Source: Mycobacterium botniense (lineage in GTDB: Bacteria > Actinomycetota > Actinomycetes > Mycobacteriales > Mycobacteriaceae). Taken from it: a stretch of DNA of 64,000 nucleotides. Where the stretch lies: contig NZ_BLKW01000004.1 of NCBI RefSeq assembly GCF_010723305.1, positions 1,488,001-1,552,000 of the forward strand. The letters are read 5' to 3'. The notes under the pieces are model-generated. The model was not told where the DNA came from. It did not search any database and was given only the letters and a program-made list of their open reading frames with translations. Positions 13,646 to 23,823 of the stretch are shown here, in pieces. Each line of letters begins with the position of its first letter. Position 1 is the first letter of the stretch. The position numbers and the translations under genes are program-made.

Positions 13646-15589
13646 TTAGCGCGCAGTCGACGCGCGCCGCCAGGCGCGGTTGGTCAACATCCGCATGCCG
13701 TTGAGGGCAACGATCACGGTGGAACTCTCGTGACCGGCCACTCCGAGCGGCAGCGGCAGGTTCCCGACCAGATCCCAGGTCACCAGGACCACGATGAACG
13801 TGGCCGCGATGACGAGGTTGGCGATCACCAACCGCCGCGCCCGGCGGGCCAGCGCGATGATCGTCGGAATGGTATGCAGTTCGTCACGGACGGTGACGCC
13901 GTCGGCCGTCTGCAGGGCGAGGTCGGCGCCGGCGGCGCCCATCGCCACCGAGGTGCGGGCCGCGGCCATGGCCGGGGCGTCGTTGACGCCGTCACCGACC
14001 ACGAGCACCCGGTGACCGCCGTCCTGCATGCCGCGCACGGCGTCGACTTTCTGCTCAGGCAGCAATGCGGCGCGGACATCGCTGATGCCGGTGTGGTGGG
14101 CAACGTGCGTGGCGGCACGGGCATGGTCACCGGTCAGCAACACCGGCGGCGCACAGCTCAGCGTGGTCAGTGTGGTGACCGCGCGGGCGGCGTCGGGGCG
14201 GATCTGGTCGGTGAGTCCGAGCACACCGACCGGGAGGCCATCCAGCAGGACGAGCGCGGCGGTGGCCCCGCTGTCGTGAATCTGCGCCAGCTGGCGAGCC
14301 GCTATTCGCGGGCCAAAGCGTGGACTGCAGACCTCGACCTGGTGGCCCTGCACCACGGCGCGGACCCCGCAGCCCGGCAACGCGCGGAAGTCGTCGGCGG
14401 CCGGCACGCTGATCCCCCGCTCCCGGGCCGCCTCCACAATGGCCCGCCCGAGCGGATGTTCGCTGGATTGCTCTGCGGCGGCAGCCAGTTGCAGCAGACG
14501 GTGCCCGTCAACGCGATCAGGATCCAGCGGTTCGGCGGCGCACAGCCGCGGCACGCCGCAGGTCAGGGTTCCTGTCTTGTCCAACGCCACCATGCAGGTG
14601 TCGGCGAGGTGCTCGACGACAACCGCGGATTTGATCAGCACACCATGACGGCCGGCGTTGGCGATCGCCGACAGCAGGGGCGGCATGGTGGCCAGAACGA
14701 CCGCGCACGGGGAGGCCACGATCATAAACGTCATGGCCCGCAACAACGCCGGCTGCAACGGCACACCCTGCAGCAGCGGAATAGCGAACAGGGCGACTGC
14801 GGCCGTCACCATGGCGACGGAGTAGCGCTGCTCGACCTTCTCGATGAACAGCTGGGTTTTGGCCTTGGTCGCCGAGGCTTCGGCCACCAGCTCCACGATG
14901 CGGGCAACAACGGTGTGCGACGGGTCCCGGGTGACCACGACCTGCAGCGCCCCCGACCCGTTGAGGGTGCCGGCGAACACCTCGTCACCCCCGGCCTTGG
15001 GCACCGGCAGCGCCTCACCGGTGATCGAGGACTGGTCGACGTCCGAGGAGCCGGAGACCACGACGCCATCCGCGGAGATGCGCTCTCCGGGGCGCACCAG
15101 CACCCGGTCGCCCACTGTCAGTGTGGCCACGGGCACCACCCGCCCACGGCCGCCGTCGTCGAGCACCACGGCGCGGTCCGGCGCGAGGTCGAGCAGGCCC
15201 TTAACCGACTCCTCGGTGCGTTTGGTGGCGACGTCTTCGAGCGCACCCGACGTGGCGAAGATGACGATCAGCAGAGCAGCCTCGAAAATCTGACCGATCG
15301 CGGCGGCGCCGACCGCTGCGACGACCATCAGCAGATCGACGTCTAACGTCTTGTCGCGCAACGCGCGCACACCTGCCCGTGCCGGTCCCCAACCACCGGT
15401 GACAGAGCAGGACACATACAGCACCCACCACACCGTCGCGGGGGTACCACCCAACTGGGCGGCCAGGCCGGCCGCGAACAGCACCAGCGCGGTCACCGCC
15501 CAGCGCACCGAGCCCACTCCGCGCACCGCACCCCACCAGCCGGCCGGCCGGCGATCATGCCGCGTCTGGTCGACGGTAGTCAAGGTCAT
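13646..15589 (-). CDS. ctpD: P1B-4-type metal-exporting ATPase CtpD
   Basis: A 647-residue P-type ATPase. It lacks an N-terminal HMA domain and has the P1B-4 metal-site motif Ser293-Pro294-Cys295, the actuator TGE at 190-192, phosphorylated Asp337 in DKTGT, the HP motif (SEHPLG) and GDGVNDAP. The last helices read GHESSTVIVALNGMRML; P1B-4 enzymes typically have HEGxT here, so the second glycine is Ser. M. tuberculosis CtpD exports Co2+/Fe2+/Ni2+ and supports oxidative-stress survival. Here it is divergent from an NmtR-like sensor across a 101-nt region with a palindromic operator. That pairing differs from M. tuberculosis, where NmtR sits next to ctpJ. Confidence 0.9.
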   Translation of the reverse strand: MTLTTVDQTRHDRRPAGWWGAVRGVGSVRWAVTALVLFAAGLAAQLGGTPATVWWVLYVSCSVTGGWGPARAGVRALRDKTLDVDLLMVVAAVGAAAIGQIFEAALLIVIFATSGALEDVATKRTEESVKGLLDLAPDRAVVLDDGGRGRVVPVATLTVGDRVLVRPGERISADGVVVSGSSDVDQSSITGEALPVPKAGGDEVFAGTLNGSGALQVVVTRDPSHTVVARIVELVAEASATKAKTQLFIEKVEQRYSVAMVTAAVALFAIPLLQGVPLQPALLRAMTFMIVASPCAVVLATMPPLLSAIANAGRHGVLIKSAVVVEHLADTCMVALDKTGTLTCGVPRLCAAEPLDPDRVDGHRLLQLAAAAEQSSEHPLGRAIVEAARERGISVPAADDFRALPGCGVRAVVQGHQVEVCSPRFGPRIAARQLAQIHDSGATAALVLLDGLPVGVLGLTDQIRPDAARAVTTLTTLSCAPPVLLTGDHARAATHVAHHTGISDVRAALLPEQKVDAVRGMQDGGHRVLVVGDGVNDAPAMAAARTSVAMGAAGADLALQTADGVTVRDELHTIPTIIALARRARRLVIANLVIAATFIVVLVTWDLVGNLPLPLGVAGHESSTVIVALNGMRMLTNRAWRRASTAR

Positions 15590-15632
15590 GCCGGCAGCCT
15601 CGTCACAGATGGCGAAATCAGCTCATAAGTGT

Positions 15633-15660
15633 ATACATGTCGAGATCTACATGCATGTAT
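15633..15660. promoter_or_regulatory. Inverted-repeat operator between ctpD and nmtR
   Basis: The region contains ATACATG and CATGTAT arms (15633-15639 and 15654-15660) with a 14-nt spacer, and inside it a perfect 12-bp palindrome TACATGCATGTA at 15648-15659. It is AT-rich against a GC-rich background and lies 31 nt before the nmtR start and 44 nt before the ctpD start. This fits an ArsR/SmtB-type operator serving both genes. Binding is inferred, not shown. Confidence 0.6.
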
Positions 15661-15690
15661 CTATTTGCGCTCCTGTGCTTGAATTGGCGT

Positions 15691-16041
15691 ATGGGACATG
15701 GTGTGCAAGGACACACCCCGCCGGCCATCCTCGACGCCGCCGCGGCGGGCCCGGTCGCCGAGACATTGCAGGCCCTGGCCTCCCCCACCCGTTTGCTCAT
15801 CTTGACCCGGTTGCGGCAATCGCCGTGTTCGGTCACCGACTTGTCCGCCGCGGTCGGGATGGAACAGCCCGCCGTCTCACACCAGCTTCGGCTGCTGCGC
15901 AACCTCGGCCTGGTGTGCGGAGACCGCAACGGCCGCAACATCGTTTACCGTCTCTACGACAACCACGTTGCCGCGCTGCTCGATGAAGCCGTCTATCACA
16001 TCGAGCACCTGCGCCTGGGCGCCCGCGACGCCACCGCCTAA
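15691..16041 (+). CDS. nmtR: ArsR/SmtB metal sensor, NmtR-like
   Basis: A 116-residue winged-helix repressor. It begins MGHGVQG, like NmtR, whose N-terminal Gly2/His3 take part in Ni2+ coordination. The recognition helix is in the segment MEQPAVSHQLRLLR. The alpha-5 metal ligands are conserved with the right spacing: Asp90, His92, His103 and His106 (YDNHVAALLDEAVYHIEH). His109 of the M. tuberculosis protein is Arg here, and the C-terminal His tail is shorter. The ATG at 15691 was preferred over the upstream frame because it restores the metal-binding N-terminus. Expected role: derepression of ctpD by Ni2+ or Co2+. It could also be a paralogue of the true NmtR. Confidence 0.85.
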   Translation: MGHGVQGHTPPAILDAAAAGPVAETLQALASPTRLLILTRLRQSPCSVTDLSAAVGMEQPAVSHQLRLLRNLGLVCGDRNGRNIVYRLYDNHVAALLDEAVYHIEHLRLGARDATA

Positions 16042-16088
16042 CCGCGCATCGGGATCCACTCGCTCGTCGTGCAGCACCGCACCGCGCG

Positions 16089-16542
16089 TGGCGATCATCG
16101 CCCACCCGGATGCGCGTCGCAGCCTGATGTTTCGGGGACAGATCCGGACATGGCGCGCAGCATGGCCGATTTGCTGTTCCCGGCGGTCAAGGGGGCGGGC
16201 TCAGAACGGGCTTAGGAAATGTTGACCGAGTCGCTGCAAACACTGGGCGGGTCGGGCTATGTGGCCGATTACCCGATCGAACAGTACATCCGCGATTCCA
16301 CGATCGATTCGCTCTACGAGGGCACCACCGCCATCCAGGCGCTGGACTTCTTTTTCCGCAAGTTTTTCCGCAAGTTTTTCCGCAAGATCGTCCGCGACCG
16401 CGGCCAGGCGGTGGAGCAGGTGACGTCGCAGATCGCCCGCACCATCGACACCGGCGACGAGCAGATCATGTGTGTTCCGGAGAGCGCCTTCTCAGCGCAC
16501 CCGGGCGCATACACAGCGCTTTCACAGCTTAACAGCGGCTGA
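16089..16542 (+). pseudogene. Acyl-CoA dehydrogenase (fadE15-like) remnant
   Basis: Only fragments of a FadE5/FadE15-type C-terminal half remain. HPDARRSLMF is read at 16107-16131 in one frame. After a shift of frame, DLLFPAVKGAGSERA is followed by a TAG at 16213-16215 where the family has Tyr, then [15 protein letters not shown] and [20 protein letters not shown] continue from 16216. A 12-nt unit is triplicated, giving [12 protein letters not shown], and the sequence loses similarity after [10 protein letters not shown] reading frame opens at ATG 16219, but the product would lack the FAD and substrate domains. In M. tuberculosis, fadE15 (Rv1467c) occupies this place. Confident as a decayed gene. 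Confidence 0.85.
16351..16386 (+). repeat. Three perfect tandem copies of a 12-bp unit
   Basis: TTTTTCCGCAAG occurs three times head to tail inside the fadE pseudogene. The intact family has one FFRK in this place, so the array is a recent slippage expansion that keeps the frame. Confidence 0.9.
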
Positions 16543-16616
16543 TAGCTTCACCACCGAGGGTGAAACCCGCCCTACTGCCGGCATCCGCACCGGCCAACCC
16601 CACGATCGGAGAATTG

Positions 16617-17357
16617 ATGCCCACGATGTGCCGCACCCGCCGACCCGCTCGACTCACCAGTCTCACGATCGCTGCGGCGATCGCCCTGTCTCTGGCCGGG
16701 TGCGGTACATCGAATAAACCTGCCCCGTCAGCAAGCCCGGCGAGCTCCCCGGCGCGGGGACGGCAGCAGGTCGCGGGCCTGGTCGCGGCGGTGTCCGGCA
16801 GCACCATCCAGATCCGGCAACAGAGCGGGTCCGCCACCGTCGATCTGACCCCGTCGACCACGGTCACCGAGATCACCCCGGCGCAGCTGACCGACGTCAC
16901 CGCCGGCAGCTGCGTCAAGGTGCGGCCCACCCGGGAGAGCACCCACGACAGCACCGCGATCACCGCACAATCCGTGCAGGTGAGCCCGGCTGCCGACGGC
17001 CAGTGCCGGCAGCCGAAACAACCGCCGGCACGGTCGGCTACCACGCCGTCGGCTCCGTCGTCGAGAGCACCCGCCAGGCATCCGGCCGTCCAGGGCACTG
17101 TCGCCTCGGTCAGCGGAAACACCATCACCGTCACCGGCCCCGACGCCTCGCAGACCACCGTGACCGTCACCGACGCAACGACATACACCAAGCAGATAAC
17201 GGCCACCGCGCAAGCGATCGCGCAGGGCACGTGCATCGTCGCGCGGGGAACCGCAGGAGCCGGCGGCGCGCTGCAGGCGACGACCGTCACGGTGCGCCAG
17301 GCCACTGACGGCGGCTGCCCGCAGCCGGGCGAACAGCATCACGGCCACGGCGGCTAA
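16617..17357 (+). CDS. Lipoprotein with two DUF5666-like repeats and a His-rich tail
   Basis: A 246-residue predicted lipoprotein. A twin-basic N-terminus (CRTRRPAR) and a hydrophobic stretch end in the lipobox LAGC with Cys29. Two similar beta-rich units follow, about residues 50-112 and 155-225. Each contains a V-S-G-x-T-I core, a TTVT-type strand and a single cysteine (GSCVKV, GTCIVA), as in DUF5666-like proteins; a Ser/Pro/Ala linker separates them. The protein ends GEQHHGHGG, a possible metal-binding tail. The ATG at 16617 has GGAG five nt upstream. Its position next to a metal ATPase and metal sensor hints at a metal-related envelope role, which is inference. Function unknown. Confidence 0.75.
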   Translation: MPTMCRTRRPARLTSLTIAAAIALSLAGCGTSNKPAPSASPASSPARGRQQVAGLVAAVSGSTIQIRQQSGSATVDLTPSTTVTEITPAQLTDVTAGSCVKVRPTRESTHDSTAITAQSVQVSPAADGQCRQPKQPPARSATTPSAPSSRAPARHPAVQGTVASVSGNTITVTGPDASQTTVTVTDATTYTKQITATAQAIAQGTCIVARGTAGAGGALQATTVTVRQATDGGCPQPGEQHHGHGG

Positions 17358-17445
17358 GGTGACCGGCGCGCCCGTCGCGGGCCTTGCCGGCGTCAGCACC
17401 TCCGGCCCGGACAAACCCTGCCGGACGGCTTCGCTCGGAAGATGA

Positions 17446-17793
17446 TCACACGGTGAACCCGAGAGCACGCAACTGCTCGCGGCCCTCGTCGGTGATTTTG
17501 TCCGGCCCCCACGGGGGGTTCCACACCCAGTTGATGCGCAAATCGTCGACCAGTCCGCTGCCGATCAGCGCGGTCCGCGACTGGTCTTCGATGATATCGG
17601 TCAGCGGGCAGGCCGGCGAGGTCAGTGTCATGTCGATGAGCGCGACGGTTCCCTCCCCGCTGTGCTCCACGTTCAGGCCGTAGACCAGTCCCAAATCGAC
17701 GACGTTGATGCCTAATTCGGGGTCGACGACATCACGCATCGCCTCCTCGACCTCGGCGAGCAAGTCGTTATCCGCTGCTGCAATGTCGCTCAT
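17446..17793 (-). CDS. sufT: SufT-like DUF59 (MIP18) protein
   Basis: A 115-residue DUF59/MIP18-family protein and last gene of the SUF operon. The motif VVDPELGINVVDLGLVY is the family hallmark, and the conserved Cys lies in TSPACPLTD. SufT proteins help mature Fe-S proteins after cluster assembly. The ATG at 17791-17793 has GGAGG at good spacing; an alternative TTG two codons upstream is unlikely. The coding region overlaps the end of sufU by 26 nt, so coupling is expected. Equivalent to M. tuberculosis Rv1466. Confidence 0.92.
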   Translation of the reverse strand: MSDIAAADNDLLAEVEEAMRDVVDPELGINVVDLGLVYGLNVEHSGEGTVALIDMTLTSPACPLTDIIEDQSRTALIGSGLVDDLRINWVWNPPWGPDKITDEGREQLRALGFTV

Positions 17794-18247
17794 CGTCAAC
17801 CTCCTTGAAGTCGCCAGTCGCCTGCATGAGCGCGTCTTTGAAGGCCATCCATCCGAGTAGCGCGCATTTCACCCGCGCCGGATATCGGGCCACCCCGGCG
17901 AATGCGATCCCGTCACCCAGGACATCCGGATCACCCGCCACGGTGCCACGCGAGGACACCATTTCGGTGAACGCGTCGACGGTCTTCAGCGCCTCACCCA
18001 CGCTTCGGCCAATCACCTGCTCGGTGAGCACCGAGGTGGACGCCTGGCTGATCGAACACCCCTGCCCGTCATAGGAGACATCAGCGATGTGCTCGCCGCC
18101 GGATAACGTGACCCGCAGGGTGACCTCGTCGCCGCAGAGCGGGTTGACGTGGTACACCTGCGCATCGAACGGCTCACGAAGACCGCGGTGTTGCGGATGC
18201 TTGTAGTGATCGAGGATCACGTCCTGATAGATCTGCTCCAACCGCAC
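17768..18247 (-). CDS. sufU: Iron-sulfur cluster assembly protein SufU
   Basis: A 159-residue IscU/SufU-type protein. The three zinc/cluster cysteines are Cys38 (PLCGDE), Cys64 (GQGCSIS) and Cys128 (VKCALLGW), with the conserved Asp40. The extra insert between the second and third cysteines is characteristic of SufU over IscU. It accepts sulfur from SufS, acting as a zinc-dependent sulfurtransferase in Gram-positive bacteria. It starts 3 nt after the sufS stop. All key residues are present. Confidence 0.95.
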   Translation of the reverse strand: MRLEQIYQDVILDHYKHPQHRGLREPFDAQVYHVNPLCGDEVTLRVTLSGGEHIADVSYDGQGCSISQASTSVLTEQVIGRSVGEALKTVDAFTEMVSSRGTVAGDPDVLGDGIAFAGVARYPARVKCALLGWMAFKDALMQATGDFKEVDDERHCSSG

Positions 18248-18250
18248 GGT

Positions 18251-20284
<2,034 letters not shown>

Positions 20285-20288
<4 letters not shown>

Positions 20289-21490
20289 GAGACTGTTGTC
20301 TTCTCCGTGATGGCCAGTTCGTGTTCGATGGCGGCGGTCAGGCGCTCGCGGACGTCGGGCACTGAGATCTTGGAGATGATCTCGCCGAAGAAGCCACGCA
20401 CCACCAGCCGGCGGGCCAGCTCTTCGGGAATACCGCGCGAGCGCAGGTAAAACAGTTGCTCGTCATCGAATCGTCCGGTCGCACTGGCGTGTCCGGCGCG
20501 GACGATCTCGCCGGTCTCGATCTCCAGGTTGGGCACCGAGTCGGCGCGCGCGCCGTCGGTGAGCACCAGGTTGCGGTTCACCTCGAAGGTGTCGGTGCCG
20601 GCCGCTTGGGGACGGATCAGCACGTCGCCCACCCACACGGTATGCGCATCCGGCCGCGGCGATGTTGGATCCCCTTGCAGCGCACCCTTATACAACACAT
20701 TCGATGTGCAGTCGGGCTGTGCGTGGTCGATCAGCAACCGCGACTCCAGATGCTGGCCGTCGTCAGCGAAGTACAGGCCCAGCAGCTCCGCGTCGCCGCC
20801 CGGGCCGTCGAACCGCACCCGACCCGTCAGCCGCACCAGCTCCCCGCCGAGGGTGACCGCGACGTGGCGCAGCACCGCGTCCTTGCCCAGTGCGGCGTGG
20901 TGCATGCTCACGTGCACGGCGTCATCGGCCCAGTCGGCGATGCACACCACGGTGAGCCGGGCGGCGTCGGCCACGACGAATTCGACGTTGTCGGCGTAGG
21001 TTCCGCTGCCCTGCTGGTCAATCACCACAACCGCATCCGCCAGCTCCCCGACGCGCACCTGCAGATGGCCGTAGGCCGTCGCCCCCTCCCCCGGCCCGGT
21101 GACTCGAACGTCCACCGGGTCGGTGGTTCGCGTATCAGCCTCCACGGTGACGATCGTCGCTGAGTTGAACGACGAAAACGCCTGGGCTGCAACACGGTCC
21201 GCGGGAACACCGCCCTGCCCGAGCCGCTGGTCGCCGCGGTGCACCCGCTCCACCCGCGCACCGGCCTGCTCTGTCACGGTGATCTGGGCGCTCCCGGTCG
21301 CCGGCGCAGACCCGTCATGCAGGCCGCGCAGCCGCCGCAGCGGGGTGAAACGCCAGATCTCGTCGCGGCCACCGGGAACCTCGAAGGCGTCGACGTCGAA
21401 CGAGGTGAACTGCTCACCCTTGTTCAATGCGGTGAGCCGGGACCTCTCCGGTGATTGCGCTGAGGTCTCGGCCAGATTCTGGGCCGTCAT
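20285..21490 (-). CDS. sufD: Fe-S assembly scaffold subunit SufD
   Basis: A 401-residue right-handed beta-helix protein of the SufB/SufD family. The C-terminal conserved region [21 protein letters not shown] is plain, as is the core around [16 protein letters not shown]. It pairs with SufB in the SufBC2D complex. It overlaps sufB and sufC by 4 nt at each end. Segments near residues 80-130 are more divergent than the ends, as usual for SufD. Confidence 0.95.
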
Positions 21491-22938
21491 CCGACTGCGC
21501 CCTCCATCTGCAGTTCGATCAGCCGGTTGAGCTCCAGCGCATATTCCATGGGCAGCTCTTTGGCGATCGGCTCGACGAAACCGCGCACGATCATCGCCAT
21601 CGCCTCGTCCTCGGTCAGCCCGCGGCTCATCAGGTAGAACAGCTGGCTTTCGCTGACCTTGGACACCGTGGCCTCATGCCCCATGGTGACGTCGTCCTCG
21701 CGGATGTCGACATAGGGGTAGGTGTCGCTGCGGCTGATCGTATCGACCAGCAGCGCATCGCATTTCACACTCGAGCGCGAACCGTGCGCACCCTTGTTCA
21801 CCTGCACCAGGCCGCGGTAGGAAGTGCGGCCGCCGCCGCGGGCCACCGACTTGGAGACGATCGTGCTCGAGGTGTTGGGCGCCAGGTGCAGCATCTTGGC
21901 GCCGGCGTCCTGATGCTGGCCCTCACCGGCGAACGCCAGCGAGAGCACCTCGCCCTTGGCGTGCTCACCGGTCATCCACACCGACGGGTACTTCATGGTG
22001 ACTTTGGAGCCGATGTTGCCGTCGATCCATTCCATGGTGGCACCCTCTTCGGCGCGGGCCCGCTTGGTCACCAGGTTGTAGACGTTGTTCGACCAGTTCT
22101 GGATGGTGGTGTAACGGCAGCGGGCGTGCGGTTTGACGATGATCTCCACCACCGCCGAGTGCAGCGAATCCGACTTGTAAATGGGAGCTGTGCAGCCTTC
22201 CACATAGTGGACATACGCACCTTCGTCGACGATGATCAGTGTCCGCTCGAACTGGCCCATGTTCTCCGTGTTGATCCGGAAGTAGGCCTGCAGCGGGATC
22301 TCGACGTGCACGCCGGGCGGGACGTAGATAAAACTGCCGCCACTCCACACCGCAGTGTTCAGCGCGGAGAATTTGTTGTCCCCGGCGGGGATCACGGTGC
22401 CGAAGTACTGCTTGAACAAGCTCTCGTGCTCGCGCAGCCCGGTGTCGGTGTCCAAAAAGATAACGCCTTGAGCTTCAAGGTCTTCCCGGATTTTGTGATA
22501 CACCACCTCGGACTCATACTGAGCCGCCACACCGGCGATCAGCCGCTGCTTCTCGGCTTCCGGGATGCCCAGCTTGTCGTAGGTGTTGCGGATATCGGCG
22601 GGGAGGTCATCCCAGGTTGCGGCCTGCTTTTCGGTGGAGCGCACGAAGTATTTGATGTTGTCGAAGTCGATGTTTTCCAGGTTGGCGCCCCACCCGGGCA
22701 TCGGTTTGCGCTCAAAGATACGCAGCGCCTTCAGCCGGTTCTCCAGCATCCACTCCGGCTCGTTCTTCTTCGCCGAAATGTCGCGGACCACCTCTTCGGA
22801 GAGCCCACGCCGCGCGCTGGCGCCCGCGACATCAGAATCCGCCCAGCCGTAGCCGTACCGGCTCAGCGCGGCGATCGTCTGATCCTGGGTCAACGGCTCG
22901 GCGACGGGTGCGGTGACCTCCGGGGTACCAACGGTCAT
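21487..22938 (-). CDS. sufB: Fe-S assembly scaffold subunit SufB (no intein)
   Basis: A 483-residue SufB, the main scaffold on which the Fe-S cluster is built. Conserved regions such as [26 protein letters not shown] (Cys249) and [17 protein letters not shown] are intact and continuous. In M. tuberculosis the sufB gene is interrupted by an intein that makes the precursor about 846 residues long. Here the coding region is uninterrupted, so this allele is intein-free. It overlaps sufR upstream and sufD downstream by 4 nt each. N-terminal 20 residues are variable. Confidence 0.96.
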   Translation of the reverse strand: MTVGTPEVTAPVAEPLTQDQTIAALSRYGYGWADSDVAGASARRGLSEEVVRDISAKKNEPEWMLENRLKALRIFERKPMPGWGANLENIDFDNIKYFVRSTEKQAATWDDLPADIRNTYDKLGIPEAEKQRLIAGVAAQYESEVVYHKIREDLEAQGVIFLDTDTGLREHESLFKQYFGTVIPAGDNKFSALNTAVWSGGSFIYVPPGVHVEIPLQAYFRINTENMGQFERTLIIVDEGAYVHYVEGCTAPIYKSDSLHSAVVEIIVKPHARCRYTTIQNWSNNVYNLVTKRARAEEGATMEWIDGNIGSKVTMKYPSVWMTGEHAKGEVLSLAFAGEGQHQDAGAKMLHLAPNTSSTIVSKSVARGGGRTSYRGLVQVNKGAHGSRSSVKCDALLVDTISRSDTYPYVDIREDDVTMGHEATVSKVSESQLFYLMSRGLTEDEAMAMIVRGFVEPIAKELPMEYALELNRLIELQMEGAVG

Positions 22939-23723
22939 ATCGAGGCTCCTTCAACGCTCGTGGTGGTGCGGCGCGGGCTGGGCGCCGCGATGCGGTCAGT
23001 CCTACGGGTGCCCAGTGCCGGGGTGAGCGGCACATGGGTGGTGCAGGCGCAGTCGCCGTTGATGATGGTCGCCAGCCGCTGCACGTGGGTGCCCAGCACC
23101 TCGGCCATGGCCTGCTGCTCGGTTTCACAGAGCTCGGGGAATTCCTCGGCGACATGGGAGACCGGGCAGTGATGCTGGCAGATCTGCACACCGTGAATCG
23201 GTGGCCCGACCCGCGCGGTGGTGGCCACATACCCGGCCTTCGTGAGCGCGGCGGCGATCCGCTGGGCGGCCGCCTCGACATCGGCGTCGGCGTTGCTTTC
23301 CGCAGCCCCGACATCGGCCAAGATGCTGTCAATGCGTCGCCGGGCGAAACTGCGCACCGCGTCTTCGCCGCCGATCTCCCGGAGTTGACGCATAGCCGCC
23401 GAGGCTAAGTCATCGTAGGCGTGGCCGAGTTTGGCCCGGCCGGCCGCCGTCAGCCGATAGCGTTTCGCCGGGCGCCCGCGCCCTGTCTGCTGCCAGGCCG
23501 CCGCACCGATGGATTCGGCCTCACCGGCCTCGATCAGCGCGTCGAGATGGCGCCGCACCCCAGCTGCCGATAGACCGAGCCGGTCGCCGATCTCCCCGGC
23601 GGTGACCGGTCCGGCCTCCAGCAGCAAGCCCACGACAGCACGGCGGGTGTGCCCGTCGTTCGGCACGGCTGTCACGGCGGCGGACGGCGTTCCCCCGCTC
23701 GTGACGTCCGGCGCGAATTTCAC
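22935..23723 (-). CDS. sufR: SUF operon repressor SufR
   Basis: A 262-residue DeoR/MarR-like winged-helix regulator. The DNA-binding part is at residues 20-70 ([26 protein letters not shown]), followed by [15 protein letters not shown]. Candidate cluster cysteines lie in the C-terminal part: [18 protein letters not shown] and GDCACTTH. In M. tuberculosis (Rv1460) the Fe-S-loaded protein represses the suf operon. The GTG at 23721-23723 is preferred, since the operator overlaps it and upstream codons match the operator rather than protein sequence. An ATG at 23774 would add 17 residues. No ribosome-binding site is visible, so a leaderless mRNA is possible. Confidence 0.9.
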   Translation of the reverse strand: MKFAPDVTSGGTPSAAVTAVPNDGHTRRAVVGLLLEAGPVTAGEIGDRLGLSAAGVRRHLDALIEAGEAESIGAAAWQQTGRGRPAKRYRLTAAGRAKLGHAYDDLASAAMRQLREIGGEDAVRSFARRRIDSILADVGAAESNADADVEAAAQRIAAALTKAGYVATTARVGPPIHGVQICQHHCPVSHVAEEFPELCETEQQAMAEVLGTHVQRLATIINGDCACTTHVPLTPALGTRRTDRIAAPSPRRTTTSVEGASI

Positions 23724-23734
23724 AACACAAGTGT
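23720..23734 (-). promoter_or_regulatory. SufR operator
   Basis: Read on the minus strand the site is ACACTTGTGTTGTGA, an exact fit to the ACACT-N5-TGTGA element reported for SufR in M. tuberculosis. It touches the chosen sufR start codon, so the repressor would block initiation of the whole sufR-B-D-C-S-U-T transcript. Confidence 0.75.
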
Positions 23735-23823
23735 GACAAAATTCCCGCGGTGGGTCTAGCAAGGTCAGCCTCATCGAGGGTTACGCCGGTCACAGCCCCG
23801 TCGGCCCCGGTTACGCTGCTGTG

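Noticed and set aside
13730..15346. 538-residue plus-strand frame opposite ctpD
   Set aside because: Composition typical of antisense to a GC-rich ATPase; ctpD motifs are complete on the other strand.
21451..23172. 573-residue plus-strand frame opposite sufB
   Set aside because: Antisense shadow; the minus strand encodes an intact SUF operon.
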